Source of the DNA: Bacteroidaceae bacterium
Lineage (GTDB): Bacteria; Bacteroidota; Bacteroidia; Bacteroidales; Bacteroidaceae
DNA: 64,000 bases
Direction: 5' to 3'
NCBI GenBank assembly: GCA_017547585.1
Contig: JAFYPH010000023.1
Location: 1 to 64,000 of the forward strand
The position numbers were made by a program, and so were the translations under genes. The notes beneath the pieces were generated by a model. The model searched no databases and was not told the origin of the DNA. It worked only from the letters and a program-made list of their open reading frames with translations. Shown here one piece after another: positions 16,392 to 23,908 of the stretch (its first letter is position 1; each line of letters begins with the position of its first letter).

Positions 16392-18365
16392 TTATTTAAT
16401 TTTCCCTCTCACTGTCCTCAATATTTCCACCATCGCCCAAGTATCCTGTTGACAGTAGCGTTTTAGGGCTTCCCTACGCTCGGCTTTGGTTTTCAGGGTA
16501 TTGAATGTAGGCTGGTCAGAATCATAGTTGATGTAAGCAATGTATGCCTGCACACCGTTGCCCACATCCATGCCTTTATAGGTGAGCGTTGGCACAAGAA
16601 CAGGAAGCGTTTTTTTGATGGAGTAGCTGCCACTGAGGTCTTTGTGGTAGTAGTTGAAAACATCGACATTCTCTATTTTCGTGCACTTTTCCTTCTTCAT
16701 TCTCTCGTACTCTTCCTCACCGTACATTCTCTTGTACATTTCCACGTACATTTCGTCGTTTCTCAACAGATGCAACAAATCCGCCGACTTATCTCTGATG
16801 GCAAGCAGTTTGTCGCGATATTCTGGGTAGAGAGCAGCCAATTCTTCAAGGCGACCTTTCTCATACGCCGTAGATTGGGCAAGCATAGTGCCTTTGAGAG
16901 AGCCGTCCTCATTGTACTCAAAATAATCAATGATGGCTTTTGCCAACGCTCTGCGTTCATCATTATAGTACTCTTCGTTGAGGAAGATGAAATTATCTTT
17001 CTCCTTATCGCAGATACCTGGTTCGCGCTCAATATGCAAAGAGAACTCAAAAACCGATTGTGTATATGGTCTCTCTCCTTTGAAACGTGGCAAAGGACAA
17101 GGAAAGCCCTCAAAATCGAAATGATAGATGGGATATTCGAGCAGGTTGAACCAATACTGCATCTTTTCTTTGTCAACATATTCCGTGCCGTTGTCGTAGC
17201 AATCACGTTGGATTTGATGCTTTTTCTTTACCAACCATTCCATCGGCACATCGTCAAACTTATAATACCCTTTGTTTATCAGTTGGTACTTGCCTTCAAT
17301 GCCCCAGTTTAAAAAGCTTTTGTTGGAGTCCAAGTATTTGTTCGCCGAATTGGTGTCCGGCACATCACGTAGTTTCTGGAAACAATGCCTCCAAAACAAA
17401 CATTCCGTATTTTCACCCCAAGCACAATGCTTGCCTACATCGACTTTGTTTTTCACATCGTGTGGAGTGGAAATGTAACTTTCAAGGTTGGCAATCTCCT
17501 TTAAGATTTCCGGCTGATACTCTTCAGTGATTTCGTTCAAGTTGAGAAATGTGATAATCTCCTGTCCATTGATGTTATTGTATATACACTTGCCATTTTT
17601 GTCAACAGTACCGTCATATACATACTCACTGTTGAGCACGGCAAGATAGTAGTTTACGCGACGATTGTCATTTGACTGACGGAGTGCGTGCTCGATGACG
17701 AACCGTTGGAAAGAAAGGTCATATGGATATTTTCCAACAGTATGATACCTATCAAGCAAAGATTCCTTCTTCTTATTAAAGGTATTCAAAGCCACATCGC
17801 TCACGGCACTTTCAGCCGTGTTCAAATGCCAAACATTCCCGTCTTTGACAAATAGAGGATATGTAATTCTACCTTTTCTATCATTTGTATTCCTAAAAAA
17901 CAGCCCTTTATTAACACCATTCTTATCTTTCCAATAGCTATACTTTCTACAGGTAGTAGCCTTCACCTCAATGATATTGATTTCATTATCGTTCTCATTG
18001 TAAATATCTACATAGCAACGATAAGTGTTGCCAAATTTGTATTCAAAGAGCTTCTGGCTTTCAAACTTACCACGGAACTCCTTCTTGGCAACCTTCAATG
18101 CCTCGTCCTCTACTTGGTTGTAGTATGGTAGCAGAGCCTCAAGCTCTGGAGACGGCGTGGCATCAAATTCTTCGTCCTCCTCATCGAATTCTGCACCCCC
18201 CATGGCTGACTCCTTCATTCCGTCCGCCAATTCTCCAAAAATTTCTTCGCGTCGTTCGCGTTCTGCGTCAATATCGTCTTTCCCAGTTGGATTATGTTTC
18301 AATTCCATTGGGAGATACATAGGACATCTTGTCCAGTTGATAAATCTTGATTTTGAAATGTACAT
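16392..18365 (-). CDS. DUF2779 protein: Cas4/RecB-like nuclease plus DnaQ-like exonuclease, 657 aa
   Basis: The start MYISKSRFINWTRCPMYLPM and overall plan match DUF2779 (PF11074) proteins. An N-terminal PD-(D/E)XK nuclease core is visible: Asp120 and the IIEVK motif (Glu133, Lys135). Cys14 plus Cys314, Cys322 and Cys328 have the one-plus-three spacing of the Cas4/AddB iron-sulfur cluster. The C-terminal part has FDFEG (Asp417, Glu419) as exonuclease motif I, AYEKGRLEEL as a probable motif II and YCQQD (Asp641) as motif III of a DnaQ/RNase H-like fold. All key acidic residues are present, so it should be active on DNA or RNA. Biological role of the family is not established. An acidic insert (60-68) is unusual. 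First large gene of the island. Confidence 0.82.
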   Translation of the reverse strand: MYISKSRFINWTRCPMYLPMELKHNPTGKDDIDAERERREEIFGELADGMKESAMGGAEFDEEDEEFDATPSPELEALLPYYNQVEDEALKVAKKEFRGKFESQKLFEYKFGNTYRCYVDIYNENDNEINIIEVKATTCRKYSYWKDKNGVNKGLFFRNTNDRKGRITYPLFVKDGNVWHLNTAESAVSDVALNTFNKKKESLLDRYHTVGKYPYDLSFQRFVIEHALRQSNDNRRVNYYLAVLNSEYVYDGTVDKNGKCIYNNINGQEIITFLNLNEITEEYQPEILKEIANLESYISTPHDVKNKVDVGKHCAWGENTECLFWRHCFQKLRDVPDTNSANKYLDSNKSFLNWGIEGKYQLINKGYYKFDDVPMEWLVKKKHQIQRDCYDNGTEYVDKEKMQYWFNLLEYPIYHFDFEGFPCPLPRFKGERPYTQSVFEFSLHIEREPGICDKEKDNFIFLNEEYYNDERRALAKAIIDYFEYNEDGSLKGTMLAQSTAYEKGRLEELAALYPEYRDKLLAIRDKSADLLHLLRNDEMYVEMYKRMYGEEEYERMKKEKCTKIENVDVFNYYHKDLSGSYSIKKTLPVLVPTLTYKGMDVGNGVQAYIAYINYDSDQPTFNTLKTKAERREALKRYCQQDTWAMVEILRTVRGKIK

Positions 18366-18418
18366 TTTTTTTGAATATTTATTTATAAATTGAGGCTTAT
18401 TGTTGTTAAATGTTCCTG

Positions 18419-18556
18419 TTAAAAGACAATATTATTATCTATCAACAAAAACGATATTGTAGTTAGAGTCCCACGCCCCCCCTCGTCTTCTACCATAGCT
18501 TCCAAGGAGTCGTATTCAGCAAGCACCTTGTCGGTTCTATTGAGTTGGATAGGCAT
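18419..18556 (-). CDS. Small ORF of 45 aa with NUMOD1-like start, probably a remnant
   Basis: The first 26 residues (MPIQLNRTDKVLAEYDSLEA then MVEDEG) resemble a NUMOD1-type modular DNA-binding motif (xxQLdxxGkvlaeydSlxea). A G run (minus-strand GGGGGGG) follows and the rest is unrelated and AT-coded. It lies in the leader of the DUF2779 gene, downstream of a good -7 box. It may be a broken start of a NUMOD-containing protein or a short leader peptide. Low confidence that it is translated for a purpose. Confidence 0.3.
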   Translation of the reverse strand: MPIQLNRTDKVLAEYDSLEAMVEDEGGRGTLTTISFLLIDNNIVF

Positions 18557-18610
18557 GAATTCAACCTTTCACCGCCTTTTGCGCCGAAGCTTTCGGCATA
18601 GTGTGCATTG

Positions 18611-18618
18611 CAAAAGTA
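18611..18618 (-). promoter_or_regulatory. -7 box for the island transcript
   Basis: TACTTTTG on the minus strand, just inside the right junction of the island. It could drive the small ORF and DUF2779, with a leader of about 240 nt before the DUF2779 ATG. Confidence 0.5.
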
Positions 18619-18636
18619 TTGGAATATTTTTGAATG

Positions 18637-18955
18637 TGCAAAAAAAATAATCGGCAAGGCTTGTGCCCTGCCGATTATTTTCAGTGTGTAGAAATTATTT
18701 CATTTCTGTCTCCTCTTTCATGTCCAGCTCCTTACCGTCCGAGTCGTAGAAACGATACTCGAGGAACGCAAGGCTCTGGTCGGGGATTATTCTCAGGCCG
18801 AAGCCGTACTTCAGTTGCCATTTTCTATAGATAGAGATTACTCCCTTGTCCTTGATGTACGCAGCAACATACGGATGTATGTGCAGCTTGAATTTCTTTA
18901 TCCCGATGGTGTTTACAAGTGTGTCAATCTTACTCTCGAGAGTCTCTGTGAAGAG
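18637..18955. repeat. Direct repeat, right copy (rng 3' end)
   Basis: Partner of 12416-12732. It contains the functional 3' end of rng plus its terminator. The repeat ends at AAGAG (18955) inside the coding sequence, which is where the left copy departs into island DNA. Confidence 0.93.
18641..18679 (-). terminator. Terminator of rng
   Basis: Arms 18646-18659 and 18666-18679 pair with one mismatch around a 6-base loop. On the minus strand an eight-T run follows. It lies 15 bp after the rng stop codon. Confidence 0.85.
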
Positions 18956-20275
18956 AATAGACGAACGTACCTTGCCTTTTCCGAAACATGTGGGGCACTC
19001 CTCTTCCACGGGCATGTCTATTGCCGGACGCACTCGCTGGCGCGTAATCTGCATAAGTCCGAACTTGCTCAATGGCAGAATGTTGTGCTTTGCACGGTCG
19101 TTCTCCATATTCTGCACCATGCGCTCGTAAAGAGCCTGGCGATTCTCGGACTTGTCCATGTCTATGAAGTCTACTACGATGATGCCGCCCATGTCGCGCA
19201 GTCGCAACTGTCGTGCAAGCTCGTTGGCTGCTCCCAAGTTTACCTCAAGGGCGTTCTCTTCTTGGGTGTGTGCATTGTTGCGCGAGCGGTTACCGCTGTT
19301 TACGTCCACCACGTGCAGTGCTTCGGTGTGCTCAATCACAAGGTAGGCTCCGCCTTTGTATGAAACAATCTTGCCAAACGACGATTTTATCTGTTTCGTA
19401 ATGCCGAAATTGTCGAATATCGGCAGTTCGCCTTTGTAAAGCTTTACAATGTTCTTGCGTTCGGGTGCAATGAGTGATACGTAGTCGAGAATCTCGTTGT
19501 ATGTGTTCTCGTCGTTTACGTATATGTTCTCGTAAGAGGGGTTGAAGAGGTCGCGCAGCAGTGCTGTCGTGCGGTTGGACTCTTCGTGGACGAGGGTAGG
19601 GGGCTTGGTTGCTCTTTGTGTCCTGTGTACCATGGCCTCCCATGCTGCTACGAGTGTGCGCAGTTCGTTGTCGAGCTCGGCCACGCGCTTGCCCTCGGCT
19701 ACCGTGCGTACGATTATTCCGAAGTTCTTGGGCTTGATGCTCTGCAACAGCTGTTTCAGGCGTGTGCGCTCCTCGGGCGATTTTATTTTTGAAGATACGG
19801 AAACCTTGTCCTCGAAAGGGATAAGTATCAAGAAACGTCCTGCAAACGAGAGTTCGCTTGTCAGACGCGGCCCTTTTGTGTTTATGGGCTCTTTTGTTAT
19901 CTGGACAAGAATCTCCTGTCCCGTCTCCAATGCATCCGAAATGTTGCCCTCTTTCCCTTTCTCGGGCATTATCGATGCCTTGGAAATGGGAAAATTCTTT
20001 TTTCTGTCGTTGATTACTTGTTTCAGGTACTTCTGAACGGAGTAAAATTGTGAACCTAAATCGAGATAGTGAAGAAATGCTTCTTTGCCCGAACCCACAT
20101 CTACAAAGCAGGCGTTCAGCCCGGGCATTATCTTCTTGACACGCCCCAGGTATATGTTGCCTACCGTAAACGAAACGTTCTGCTCCTCTTTGTGGAACTC
20201 CATCAGCAGCTTGTCTTCTGTGATGGCGATGGAGACATCCTGAGGCTGAACGTTGATAAAAAGTTCGCTAGTCAC
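18695..20275 (-). CDS. rng: Ribonuclease G/E family endoribonuclease, 526 aa
   Basis: Single-strand-specific endoribonuclease for rRNA maturation and mRNA decay. Residues 35-110 form the S1 domain (NIYLGRVKKIMPGLNACFVDVG). The Rne/Rng catalytic region contains GGAYLVIEHTEALHVVDVNSG and GGIIVVDFIDMDKSENRQ with the Mg-binding Asp residues. The zinc-link CPTCFGKGK (CPxC) follows, then a short Rng-type tail, not the long RNase E scaffold. Translation appears to begin at a GTG (20275), as no ATG fits. Its 3' 260 bases are duplicated at the far side of the island. A 19-bp hairpin lies in the leader. Confidence 0.95.
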   Translation of the reverse strand: MTSELFINVQPQDVSIAITEDKLLMEFHKEEQNVSFTVGNIYLGRVKKIMPGLNACFVDVGSGKEAFLHYLDLGSQFYSVQKYLKQVINDRKKNFPISKASIMPEKGKEGNISDALETGQEILVQITKEPINTKGPRLTSELSFAGRFLILIPFEDKVSVSSKIKSPEERTRLKQLLQSIKPKNFGIIVRTVAEGKRVAELDNELRTLVAAWEAMVHRTQRATKPPTLVHEESNRTTALLRDLFNPSYENIYVNDENTYNEILDYVSLIAPERKNIVKLYKGELPIFDNFGITKQIKSSFGKIVSYKGGAYLVIEHTEALHVVDVNSGNRSRNNAHTQEENALEVNLGAANELARQLRLRDMGGIIVVDFIDMDKSENRQALYERMVQNMENDRAKHNILPLSKFGLMQITRQRVRPAIDMPVEEECPTCFGKGKVRSSILFTETLESKIDTLVNTIGIKKFKLHIHPYVAAYIKDKGVISIYRKWQLKYGFGLRIIPDQSLAFLEYRFYDSDGKELDMKEETEMK

Positions 20276-20357
20276 TATTGTTTTTGTTTTTTAGGTTATT
20301 TACAGCCATCTTTCTGTCAAGGCGTGGCTTTCTCCTTTTTTGGATTAGGTTACTTTT

Positions 20358-20422
20358 AAAACAAAGAACAAACTTGAAAAGTCTATCTGTATAGTTTTCT
20401 CTTGCAAGTTTGTTCTCTGTTT
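20358..20422 (-). promoter_or_regulatory. Long hairpin in the rng leader
   Basis: Arms 20358-20376 and about 20405-20422 pair over 17-19 bases (core AACAAACTTG/CAAGTTTGTT) around a 28-base loop. It sits between the COX24-like gene and rng, and followed on the minus strand by only a modest AT-rich tract. It could be a leaky terminator or a processing site through which RNase G controls its own message; both are inference. Confidence 0.55.
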
Positions 20423-20447
20423 TTGTTTAGGCTTTATAGGCTGCTAA

Positions 20448-20540
20448 TTACTTTTTGCTCTTGTGCCTATTCTTTCTCAATCTTTTTTTACGCTTGTGCG
20501 TAGACATCTTATGTCTTTTTTTCTTTTTACCGCTGGGCAT
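20448..20540 (-). CDS. COX24/AURKAIP1-domain mini-protein, 30 aa
   Basis: MPSGKKKKRHKMSTHKRKKR is followed by a LRKNRHKSKK end. This Lys/Arg/His-rich sequence is the bacterial counterpart of the mitochondrial small-subunit ribosomal protein mS38 (AURKAIP1/COX24 C-terminal domain) found in Bacteroidota. It presumably binds rRNA. Too short for most ORF finders. It lies between HU and rng in the same orientation, 30 bp after the HU stop, so it is probably expressed with both. Confidence 0.85.
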   Translation of the reverse strand: MPSGKKKKRHKMSTHKRKKRLRKNRHKSKK

Positions 20541-20570
20541 AGTTAATAAATTGTTTTATGAATACTTATG

Positions 20571-20849
20571 TTACTTATTTTTTACTTCCTGAATGAAGGT
20601 CTTTGCAGGCTTGAATGCGGGAATGCTGTGAGCAGGGATGATGAGTGTTGTCTCCTTGTGGATGTCACGTGCAGTCTTCTCGGCTCTCTCTTTGATGATG
20701 AAACTACCGAATCCGCGAAGGTATACAGGCTCCTTGTTTACCAAAGACTCTTTAACTACCTCCATGAATGTCTCTACTGTAGAAAGGACAACAGCTTTTT
20801 CAACACCTGTTTTTTTCGCTATTTCATTTACAACCTCTGCTTTTGTCAT
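20571..20849 (-). CDS. HU family DNA-binding protein, 92 aa
   Basis: Histone-like dimer that bends DNA. MTKAEVVNEIAKKTGVEKAV is the two-helix base, VYLRGFGSFIIKERAEKTAR is the beta saddle, and IPAHSIPAFKPAKTFIQEV the DNA-wrapping arm and last helix, with the conserved Pro of HU/IHF. The ATG at 20849 is used because it begins the usual MTKAE(V/L) start; 19 further in-frame codons upstream have no family likeness. A TATATTTG -7 box lies at 20904-20911. Confidence 0.93.
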   Translation of the reverse strand: MTKAEVVNEIAKKTGVEKAVVLSTVETFMEVVKESLVNKEPVYLRGFGSFIIKERAEKTARDIHKETTLIIPAHSIPAFKPAKTFIQEVKNK

Positions 20850-21154
20850 TGTTTTATCTATATTTAAAAGTTCTACTAAAAATTTACTTTGATTTTCGGA
20901 TTGCAAATATATAGCTTTTTTTGTTCAAGCAGAAATTTAGAAATGATTTTTTACTAAAAAGCCTTTATATTTTACAAAAAAAGAACTCTTTTCCCCTATT
21001 TATCGGCCTTTAGTGGCGATTTCTGCGTTGTAGACGGGCTTTTTCGGGTGTCGTCCTGCGCCTGACGGCCTAATCTTCGAGGCAAAATATTTTTCTAATC
21101 TTATCTTACATTATATATATTTGCTTTTTTGATTGTGTCATTAGAGAAGATATT

Positions 21155-21217
21155 CTGCACTCGCTGCAAAATAATCAAGCAAGCTTGATATTATTTGGCT
21201 CGTTTATAGTATCTTTG
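21155..21217 (+). repeat. Promoter-palindrome repeat, copy A
   Basis: Reads CTGCACTCGCTGC, an AAAATAATC spacer, the palindrome CAAGCAAGCTTG, then CTCGTTT and a terminal TATCTTTG (21210-21217). It matches copies D (43930-43990) and E (59319-59379) along its length. It is the first of two tandem units in the 420-bp gene-free gap between HU and ssb; nothing else was recognised in 20912-21154. Confidence 0.8.
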
Positions 21218-21239
21218 AGGTAAACCTCGAAGATACTTT

Positions 21240-21301
21240 CGTTCGCGGTGAAAAATATTCAAGTAAACTTGATATTTCTCGCTCACTTATTCGTATCTTT
21301 G
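21240..21301 (+). repeat. Promoter-palindrome repeat, copy B, with ssb promoter
   Basis: A diverged second unit: TTCGCGGTG, an AAAAATATT spacer, palindrome CAAGTAAACTTG, CTCGCTCACTT and TATCTTTG (21294-21301), 28 bp upstream of the ssb ATG. A small hairpin GAGGTAAACCTC joins copy A to copy B. The terminal box is the likely -7 element for ssb-gldE. Confidence 0.75.
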
Positions 21302-21329
21302 TACAAAATTATAAAATATCATTCGGACA

Positions 21330-21701
21330 ATGTCTGTAAACAAAGTTATTCTTATCGGAAATGTGGGTAAAGACCCCGAAGTTCGCCATCTTGACAGAAA
21401 TATGGCAGTCGCTAATATTGCTCTTGCAACAACCGAGCGTGGTTACACTCTCCAGAATGGAACTCAGGTTCCCGAGCGCACCGAGTGGCACAATGTTGTG
21501 CTGTGGGGTGGCCTTGCCGAGGTTGCCGAGAAATATGTGCGCAAGGGCGACAAATTGTACATCGAGGGTAAGATAAGAACTACCACTTACGAGGACCAGA
21601 CAGGTATCCGTCGTTACCGTACAGAGATTCTTGCCGAGAACATGGAGATGCTCTCTTATCGTGCTGCGGGAAATGCTCAGGCAGGCGGTGGCGAGAAATA
21701 G
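21330..21701 (+). CDS. ssb: Single-stranded DNA-binding protein, 123 aa
   Basis: OB-fold SSB for replication and repair. MSVNKVILIGNVGKDPEVRH is the canonical start, with TEWHNVVLWGGLAEVAEKYV and KGDKLYIEGKIRTTTYEDQ as core strands and YRTEILAENMEMLS as the last strand. The usual acidic DDDxPF tail for partner binding is absent (end AQAGGGEK), giving a short form seen in some Bacteroidales. Followed 21 bp later by gldE, so cotranscribed. The promoter lies in tandem repeat units A and B. Confidence 0.94.
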   Translation: MSVNKVILIGNVGKDPEVRHLDRNMAVANIALATTERGYTLQNGTQVPERTEWHNVVLWGGLAEVAEKYVRKGDKLYIEGKIRTTTYEDQTGIRRYRTEILAENMEMLSYRAAGNAQAGGGEK

Positions 21702-21722
21702 TTTAACTAATTTTTTTATCGG

Positions 21723-23069
21723 ATGGATATACTTGCTGCTGTGCAGCCTTTTTTAGCCTCCATTTTAGAGGTTTCTGTAAGCACACCCCCTCCCGGGGCG
21801 GTGGTTGCTCTTATTCTTGCGTGCATGTTGCTGCTGATGTCCGCGTTTGTTTCGGGCTCGGAGATTGCGCTTTTTTCGCTCTCGTCGGCAGACATGAACG
21901 CCATGGACGAGGATAAGAATATTTCGGACAGAAAGATTATGACTATGCTGTCCCAGCCCGATCGTTTGCTTGCAACTATTCTGATTACCAACGACTTTGT
22001 GAACGTGGCGATAGTCATGTTGTTGAATTTCTTCTTCCTGAAGGTGTTCGACTTTTCGGCGGCTCCCGAGTGGGTGGAGTTTGTGCTGCTGACGGTTGTG
22101 CTCTCGTTCCTGTTGCTGCTCTTCGGAGAGGTGATGCCCAAAATATACTCCAAGAACAATGTGCGCAGCTTTGCGCGTTTCGTGTCGCACGGCCTCTTCT
22201 TCCTCTATAAGGTGCTGGCACCGTTCTCGAAACTGCTTGTGCGTTGCACGGCTTTTACCGACCGTCTGGTGTCGAAAAAGAACTACTCTCTTTCGGTCGA
22301 CGAGCTTGAGCAGGCGCTCGAACTTACTGATAAAAAGGAGATTGGCGACCAGCAGAAGATGTTGCAGAGTATCATTCGTTTCGGTGACGAGACTGTGAAA
22401 GATATTATGACTTCGCGCATGGACATGGTGATGCTCGACATTCACGCGCCCTACGACGAGGTGCTGCGCTGCGCGGCCGAGAATGCCTATTCGCGCATTC
22501 CCGTATACTCGCGCAAGCAGGATGACATTCGCGGAGTGTTGTATATAAAAGACCTTTTGCCCTATCTTAATCGCGGCGAGTCGTTCAAGTGGCAGACTCT
22601 CATCCGCCAGCCCTATTTTGTTCCTCAGACAAAGAAAATCGATGACCTTTTGTGCGACTTTCAGGCGGTGCGTGTGCACATGGCTATTGTGGTCGACGAG
22701 TTTGGCGGTGTTTCGGGCCTTGTGACGCTCGAAGATATTGTCGAGGAGATTGTGGGCGAGATTAACGACGAATTTGACGAGACCGACCTTCCCTATGAGT
22801 GCATCGACGAGAATACCTATCTTTTCGATGGAAAGGTGCTTCTCTCGGACTTTTACAAGATTATGAAGCTCGACGCGGACGACTTCGAAGAGGTTGCGGG
22901 CGAGGCTGATACTTTGGCGGGATTGCTGCTCGAGATTAAGGGCGAGTTCCCTCATCTGCACGAGACGTTGCACTGCAACGGCATTGCCTTTGAGGTGATG
23001 CAGCGCAATCAGCATCGCATCGTCAAGATAAAGGTTGTTGCTCCAGCTGCCTGCAAGGATGCGGAGTAG
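21723..23069 (+). CDS. gldE: GldE-like CNNM/CBS-domain membrane protein, 448 aa
   Basis: Residues about 20-170 form a DUF21/CNNM membrane domain (CMLLLMSAFVSGSEIALFSL, then FVNVAIVMLLNFFFLKVFDF). A CBS pair follows (DIMTSRMDMVMLDIHAPYDE; VHMAIVVDEFGGVSGLVTLE) and a C-terminal CorC/HlyC transporter-associated domain. The family contains Mg/Co efflux proteins; GldE was named for gliding motility in flavobacteria and is retained in non-gliding Bacteroidales, where it is probably an ion transporter or envelope factor. The ssb-gldE-PPTase order is common in Bacteroidales. Confidence 0.88.
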   Translation: MDILAAVQPFLASILEVSVSTPPPGAVVALILACMLLLMSAFVSGSEIALFSLSSADMNAMDEDKNISDRKIMTMLSQPDRLLATILITNDFVNVAIVMLLNFFFLKVFDFSAAPEWVEFVLLTVVLSFLLLLFGEVMPKIYSKNNVRSFARFVSHGLFFLYKVLAPFSKLLVRCTAFTDRLVSKKNYSLSVDELEQALELTDKKEIGDQQKMLQSIIRFGDETVKDIMTSRMDMVMLDIHAPYDEVLRCAAENAYSRIPVYSRKQDDIRGVLYIKDLLPYLNRGESFKWQTLIRQPYFVPQTKKIDDLLCDFQAVRVHMAIVVDEFGGVSGLVTLEDIVEEIVGEINDEFDETDLPYECIDENTYLFDGKVLLSDFYKIMKLDADDFEEVAGEADTLAGLLLEIKGEFPHLHETLHCNGIAFEVMQRNQHRIVKIKVVAPAACKDAE

Positions 23070-23088
23070 CATTTAAGCATTGTGCCCC

Positions 23089-23730
23089 ATGAAAATGTGC
23101 CATCATCATAAGGATGCTTTTCTCGAATGGGCAGTCTGTCGTTTCGAAGAATCTTTTTCAGAACTTACGGCTTTGTGCGACGATGACTCTCTCGTCGCCT
23201 ACGCTCTCGAAAATTTCGGTAGCGAGAAGCGTCGTTGCGAGTGGCTCGCGGCGCGCATTCTCATAAGAAAGCTCGCAGGCAACCGCGCCGAGGTTCTCTA
23301 TTCGCCCGAAGGAAAGCCAATGCTTGCCGACGGCTCGCGCTTCCTGAGCATTTCCCACACTGCCGGCTATGTGGCTGTGGCTCTTCACAGCAAATGCAAC
23401 GTGGGGGTGGATGTCGAGACAATCGGGGCAAAGGTGCAGCGACTATACAAGCGTTTCCTTGGCGCCGACGAGGTTGCCGCTCTCGACCGCAGCAACGAGA
23501 CGGTGGCAATGTTGCTCCATTGGTCGGCAAAGGAGAGTTTCTACAAGATTGTTGGCAACCGCGGCGGCAGCTACGCAGCCAATTTCTCCGTTTCCCCTTT
23601 TACGGTGGGTGAGTCGGGCAGTTTCTCAATCTCCTACACAGCCGATGGACGGCTGATAAAAAAGCTCCCCGTCACATATATTGTAGGCGGCGATTATGTG
23701 TTTACGCTCTGCGTGGACGAAGAAGAGTGA
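23089..23730 (+). CDS. 4'-phosphopantetheinyl transferase superfamily protein, 213 aa
   Basis: Transfers phosphopantetheine from CoA to a Ser on carrier proteins. The Sfp-type signature is intact: NVGVDVE (Asp108, Glu110) binds Mg, and WSAKESFYK (residues 145-153; Lys148, Glu149) is the second motif. LSISHTAGYVAVAL is the beta strand before the first motif. Target carrier protein unknown. The ATG at 23089 is preferred over a TTG three codons upstream. It starts 19 bp after gldE, so it is likely in the ssb operon. Confidence 0.9.
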   Translation: MKMCHHHKDAFLEWAVCRFEESFSELTALCDDDSLVAYALENFGSEKRRCEWLAARILIRKLAGNRAEVLYSPEGKPMLADGSRFLSISHTAGYVAVALHSKCNVGVDVETIGAKVQRLYKRFLGADEVAALDRSNETVAMLLHWSAKESFYKIVGNRGGSYAANFSVSPFTVGESGSFSISYTADGRLIKKLPVTYIVGGDYVFTLCVDEEE

Positions 23731-23847
23731 AACAAATATTCCCATCCTTTGTTTTTTCTATGTAAAAGGGTGCTTCGAGGCATCTTTATACAATCCTTTC
23801 CCCGAGAATAATTCGCAGGAATGCTTGGGGCAATATCTATAATTGTG

Positions 23848-23855
23848 TAAATTTG
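23848..23855 (+). promoter_or_regulatory. -7 box upstream of the DUF308 gene
   Basis: TAAATTTG matches the consensus and places the transcription start near 23862. That excludes the first possible ATG (23843 frame) and supports the start at 23909. Confidence 0.5.
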
Positions 23856-23908
23856 CGAGGATGATGAAACGTAATTTTCATTTTGACAATAAAAACAGAC
23901 AAATAACC

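Larger units (their letters stand above)
12733..18636. mobile_element. 5.9-kb accessory island between rng 3'-end repeats
   Basis: The DNA between the two copies of the rng end is visibly richer in A+T than its flanks. All its genes point left, and it carries only accessory cargo: YubB-like remnant, orphan small proteins, an LRR_5 protein and DUF2779. No integrase, transposase, relaxase or replication gene is visible, so the element is either non-autonomous or a decayed part of something larger. The left end cuts through a gene. Homologous integration of a circle that carried an rng 3' segment would give exactly this structure; that is an inference. Confidence 0.75.
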
